A DNA stretch of 7,863 nucleotides from an uncultured Methylobacteriaceae bacterium (GTDB taxonomy: Bacteria > Pseudomonadota > Alphaproteobacteria > Rhizobiales > Beijerinckiaceae), in contig CALMTJ010000301.1 of assembly GCA_937872715.1 (NCBI GenBank), forward strand, positions 1 through 7,863, read 5' to 3'. This document shows, piece by piece, positions 4,734 to 7,863 of this stretch; within the stretch, counting starts at the first letter, position 1, and every line of letters begins with the position of its first letter. A model generated the notes under the pieces. The model had not been told where the DNA came from and did no database searches. It was given only the letters and a program-made list of their open reading frames with translations. The translations under genes were made by a program, and so were the position numbers.

Positions 4734-5910
4734 TCACGCGTCCCTCGTCTCGAAATCGATCCGGGGATCGATCCAGGTATAGGTCAGGTCGGACAGGAGG
4801 TTCACGACGAGGCCGAGCAGCGAAAAGATCACCAGGCGGCCTAACACGACCGGGTAATCGCGGTTGACGATCGATTCGAAGGACAGGAGCCCGAGCCCGT
4901 CCAAGGAGAAGATGGTCTCGATCAGGAGCGACCCGGCGAAGAAGGCGGAGATGAAGGCGCCCGGGAAACCCGCGATCACGATCAGCATGGCGTTGCGGAA
5001 CACGTGGCCGTAGAGCACGCGCCGCTCGGACAAGCCCTTCATGCGGGCGGTGAGCACGTATTGCTTGCGGATCTCGTCCAGGAACGAGTTCTTGGTGAGG
5101 AGCGTCGACGTGGCGAAGGAGCCGAGCGCCATGGCGGTGACCGGCAGCGCGATATGCCAGAGATAGTCGAGCGCCCGCTGCGGCCAGCTTGCGCAGACCG
5201 TCGGTCTGGCCGGCCGGCGCGGCGTCCAGATAGTCGAGCGCCCGCTGCGGCCAGGACAGATCGGCCCAGTTCTCGGAGGTGAGCCCGCGGAGCGGGAAGA
5301 CCTGCCAGAAGGAGCCGCCGGCGAACAACACGATCAGCAGGATGGCGAACAGGAAGCCCGGGATCGCGTAGCCGACGATCACGACGGCCGAGGTCCACAC
5401 GTCGAAGGGCCGGCCGTCCCGCACGGCCTTGGCGATGCCGAGCGGGACGGAGATCAGGTAGGAGATGAGCGTCATCCAGAGGCCGAGCGTGATCGAGACC
5501 GGCAGCTTCTCGCGGATGAGCTGCACCACCGGCACGTCCCGGAAGAAGCTCTTGCCGAAATCGAAGCGGGCGTAATCGGCGATCATCTTCCCGAACCGCT
5601 CGTGCGGCGGCCTGTCGAAGCCGAACTGCGTCTCGAGCCGCGCGATGAAGGCGGGGTCGAGCCCCTGCGCGCCGCGATAGCGCGAGCCGGATTCGCCACC
5701 CCCGGACGGGCCGCGGCCGACGGCGCCGCCGAGATCGCCACCGCCGCCCGAGAGTCGCGAGGTCGCCCCGACATCGTTGCCGCGCAGGTTCGCCAGGATC
5801 CGCTCGATCGGCCCGCCCGGCGCGAACTGCACGATGACGAAGGAGATCAGCATGATGCCGAGGAGGGTAGGCACCATCAGGAGCAGCCGCCGGAGCAGGT
5901 AGGCCGCCAT
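4734..5910 (-). pseudogene. yejB: YejB-type permease, frame broken by a 67-bp insertion
   Basis: The partner permease of YejE. Residues 1-228 read in one frame from ATG 5910, which overlaps the yejA stop as TGATG: a first membrane helix (LLLMVPTLLGIMLISFVIVQF), a glycine-rich loop at about 54-77, FGFDRPPHERFGK, and further helices to WPQRALDYL. The rest, beginning WHIALPVTAMALGSF, lies in another frame from 5159 to TGA 4736-4734. It holds the EAA loop (EIRKQYVLTARMKGLSERRVLYGHVFRNA) and the usual DPRIDFE end. Between them, 67 extra bases shift the frame by one. Removing them leaves 1110 bases, 369 codons plus stop, close to the family length and ordinary throughout. Translated as is, the protein loses all downstream helices and the ATPase-docking loop; ATG 5132 could start a separate C-terminal piece. 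Recent inactivation or assembly error are both possible. Confidence 0.88.
5161..5254. repeat. 27-bp direct repeat pair bounding the yejB insertion
   Basis: Positions 5161-5187 and 5228-5254 are identical over 27 bases (AGATAGTCGAGCG... to ...GCGGCCAG) and are separated by 40 unique bases. One repeat plus the spacer is 67 bases, not a multiple of three. The spacer carries a small hairpin, CAGACC-GTC-GGTCTG (5194-5208). Recombination or slippage between the repeats would restore yejB precisely. Confidence 0.97.
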
Positions 5911-7853
5911 CAACCGCGGCCCTGGCGGCGGGCCTTCTCGGCATCCCACCACCAGGTGTCGGGGGCGCCGAGACCGTAGGCCGGCGGCTCCGGCGGGCGG
6001 GAATACAGGTCCCAATACGCGAGCGGGCGGCTCGCCCGGTACCACATCGGCACCCAATAGCGGCCGGCCCGGAGCACGCGGTCGAGCGCCCGGACGGCGG
6101 CCACGAGGTCCGGGCGGGTCTCCGCCCGGGCGACGGCTTCGAGGAGGGCGTCGACCGCCGGATGGGAGATGCCGGGCAGGTTCTGCGAGCCGCGCGTGGC
6201 CGCCGCGCGCGATCCGAAAACCTGGCGCAGACCCTCGCCGGGCGTGGCCGAGCCGCCGAAGCGCTGCACGGCGATGTCGAAATCGAACTCCTCCGTCCGG
6301 CGCTGGTACTGCGCGGGGTCGACGATGCGAGAGGTGGCCGCGACCCCCAGGAGGCCGAGATTGCGCAGGAAGGGCTGGAGGTGCGCCTGGAAGACCGGCT
6401 GGTTGTCCAGGAACTCGACCGCCAGCGGCTCGCCGGACGGAAGCTTCAGCACGCTGCCGTCGCGCCGGCAGCCCGCCTCCCGGAGAAGGTCGCTGGCGCG
6501 CCGCAGCAGCGCCCTGTCCTGGCCGGACCCGTCCCCGCGCGGCGGGCTCCCCGGCTCGCCGAAGACGTCTGCAGGGAGGCTCGCCCGGTGCGGCTCGAGC
6601 AACCCGAGCTCGGCCGGGGAGGGCCGCCCTTCCGCCTTCATCTCCGAATTCTCGAAATAGGAGGCCGTGCGCGCGTAGGCGCCGTACATGACGTTGGCAT
6701 TGGTCCATTCGAAATCGAAGGCGAGGCCGATCGCCTCCCGGACCCGCGGGTCCTTCAGCTTGTCGCGGCGGAGATTGAAGAACCAGCCCTGCGCGCCGAC
6801 CGGAGTGCGGTCCGGCAGGGTTTCGCGCTTGACGCGCCCGTCCGTCACGGCCGGGAAGTCGTAGCCGGTCGCCCAGATCCGGGCGGTGAACTCCTCCCGG
6901 AAGGTGAAGGCGCCGGCCTTGAACGCCTCGAACGCCACCTGCCGGTCGCGGAAATACTCGTAGCGGACCTCGTCGAGATTGTTGCGGCCCCGGTTCACCG
7001 GCAGGTCGGCTGCCCAATAGGTGCGGTCGCGCTCGAAGGAGATGTAGCGGCCGACCTCGAAACGCCCGACCCGGTAGGGGCCCGAGCCGAGCGGCGGCTC
7101 CAGCGTCGCGGCCTCGAAGTCGCGGCCGCGCCAGTACCCCTCCGACAGGATCGGCAGGCCCGCGACGAGGAGCGGCAGGTCGCGCGCCCTCTCCGGCGCG
7201 AAGACGATCCGGACGACGTCGTCCGCCTCGGCCTCGGCGCCCGACACGAGCAGCAGGCTCTGGGAGATGCGGGGATGGCCCTTGCTCTTGAGGAGGCCGA
7301 CCGTGAAGGCGACGTCCCGGGCGGTCAGCCGCGAACCGTCCCTGAACCGGGCCTCCGGCCGGAGGCGGAACCGGTAGGTCAGCCCGTCGGCGCTGCGGCG
7401 CACGCCCGCGGCCACGAGCCCGTAGAGCGAATCCGGCTCGTCCAGGGCGCGCTCCATGAGCGTGTCGTAGGTCGCGTCCATGCCGGCCGCGCCGTCGCCC
7501 CGCAGCACGAAGGTATTCAGCGTGTTGAACGTGTCGAAGGCCTGGTTGCCGCCCGTCGCCGAGATCTGCAGGCCGATCGATCCGCCCTTCGGCGCATCGG
7601 GCCGCACATAGGCGAAATGCCGGAAGCCGGCCGGGTATTTGAGGGCGCCGAAAACGGACAGGCCATGGCTCTCCGCCTCCTCCGCCAGGAGCCGCGCCGG
7701 CCGGACGGCGGCGGCGATGCCGAGCGCGCCGCCGCCGAGGAGGAGCGCGCGACGTGGAAGCCCTCCCCCTTGCGGGGAGGGCAGAGTCGGGCCGCAGGCC
7801 CGATCCGGGGTGGGGGTCGACGGGGCAAGCTGAGCGAGGATCGTGTCGAGCAC
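5910..7853 (-). CDS. yejA: YejA-type periplasmic peptide-binding protein
   Basis: A solute-binding protein of the SBP_bac_5 (oligopeptide/dipeptide) family, 647 residues from GTG 7853, exported to the periplasm to deliver substrate to YejB/YejE. The leader has a twin-arginine motif, PRRALLLGGGALGIAAA (33-49), ending near LLAEE, so Tat export is likely. Family landmarks follow: YPAGFRHFAYVRPDAPKGG after the leader, then LNTFVLRGDGAAG, MERALDEPDSLYG, TYRFRLRPEARFRDG, PLGSGPYRV, GWFFNLRR and the C-terminal VPMWYRASRPLAYWD. The stop overlaps the yejB start (TGATG). The start is uncertain: the frame is open to the window edge, GTG 7853 has no visible ribosome site, and no start codon lies between the leader repeat and the twin arginines. 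Residues 12-31 come from a dispersed repeat. Confidence 0.92.
   Translation of the reverse strand: MLDTILAQLAPSTPTPDRACGPTLPSPQGGGLPRRALLLGGGALGIAAAVRPARLLAEEAESHGLSVFGALKYPAGFRHFAYVRPDAPKGGSIGLQISATGGNQAFDTFNTLNTFVLRGDGAAGMDATYDTLMERALDEPDSLYGLVAAGVRRSADGLTYRFRLRPEARFRDGSRLTARDVAFTVGLLKSKGHPRISQSLLLVSGAEAEADDVVRIVFAPERARDLPLLVAGLPILSEGYWRGRDFEAATLEPPLGSGPYRVGRFEVGRYISFERDRTYWAADLPVNRGRNNLDEVRYEYFRDRQVAFEAFKAGAFTFREEFTARIWATGYDFPAVTDGRVKRETLPDRTPVGAQGWFFNLRRDKLKDPRVREAIGLAFDFEWTNANVMYGAYARTASYFENSEMKAEGRPSPAELGLLEPHRASLPADVFGEPGSPPRGDGSGQDRALLRRASDLLREAGCRRDGSVLKLPSGEPLAVEFLDNQPVFQAHLQPFLRNLGLLGVAATSRIVDPAQYQRRTEEFDFDIAVQRFGGSATPGEGLRQVFGSRAAATRGSQNLPGISHPAVDALLEAVARAETRPDLVAAVRALDRVLRAGRYWVPMWYRASRPLAYWDLYSRPPEPPAYGLGAPDTWWWDAEKARRQGRG
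7760..7822. repeat. Palindromic dispersed repeat inside the yejA leader
   Basis: Two hairpins lie in a row: GCCCTCCCC-CTTGC-GGGGAGGGC (7760-7782, 9-bp stem) and TCGGGCC-GCA-GGCCCGA (7787-7803, 7-bp stem). They are followed by a CCGGGGTGGGGGTCGAC stretch. This composite is a recurrent alphaproteobacterial repeat type, usually intergenic. Here it is in frame and translated as PTPDRACGPTLPSPQGGG. The exact right boundary is a guess. Confidence 0.75.
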
Positions 7854-7863
7854 GACGTCGATC

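Noticed and set aside
5161..5254. The 27-bp repeats as a CRISPR array
   Set aside because: There are only two copies inside a coding gene with one 40-bp spacer, no leader and no cas genes; the frame logic of yejB explains them better.
5039..5944. A 301-codon minus-strand frame over yejB
   Set aside because: It is the third, shadow frame of yejB, Arg-rich and without membrane helices or motifs.
4609..7017. An 802-codon open frame on the minus strand
   Set aside because: Its first two thirds are out of frame with yejA and rich in Arg/Pro/Gly, as GC-rich shadow frames are. Only from 5910 does it read real YejB, and after 5228 it is the frameshifted tail.

Overview
The window is GC-rich chromosomal DNA. 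Its dense overlapping genes, Tat-exported peptide-binding protein and short palindromic intergenic repeats of the 'CATGGCCGGG' and 'CCCTCCCC' types suggest an alphaproteobacterium of the Hyphomicrobiales, perhaps Methylobacteriaceae. That placement is inferred from style, not from a marker gene. Every gene I accept is on the minus strand, so transcription runs from high to low coordinates.

The backbone is a Yej-type (microcin C / oligopeptide) ABC importer operon. In transcription order it holds yejA (periplasmic binding protein, 7853-5910), yejB (permease, 5910-4734), a 94-bp palindromic repeat, yejE (permease, 4612-3425), a class I glutamine amidotransferase (3413-2553) and yejF (double ATPase, from 948 and leaving the window at 1). 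YejA would capture peptides in the periplasm, YejB and YejE form the channel, and YejF powers uptake. The amidotransferase is co-transcribed and its substrate is unknown.

Between the amidotransferase and yejF lie two tandem type II toxin-antitoxin (TA) modules: a ParD-like/ParE pair (2423-1876) and an antitoxin/PIN-domain (VapC-like) pair (1704-945). The two antitoxins share a related N-terminus although their toxins belong to different families. Each toxin stop codon overlaps a copy of the yejF start. The PIN module is flanked by 98-bp direct repeats made from the first codons of yejF. Recombination between them would remove exactly 931 bp and join parE directly to yejF.

The transporter itself shows damage. 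yejB carries a 67-bp insertion bounded by a 27-bp direct repeat that breaks its frame; subtracting it restores a 369-codon permease. At the left edge, yejF seems to change frame as its second ATPase domain begins. yejA has a dispersed palindromic repeat translated into its leader, just before the twin-arginine motif. Either the operon is decaying while TA cassettes and repeats accumulate in it, or some of these events are assembly errors; reads spanning 5161-5254 and 850-1878 would decide.

I see no tRNA, rRNA, CRISPR array, transposase or phage gene. The gene-free gaps (1705-1735, 2424-2552 and 4613-4733) are all short, and what they hold is described in the feature list.
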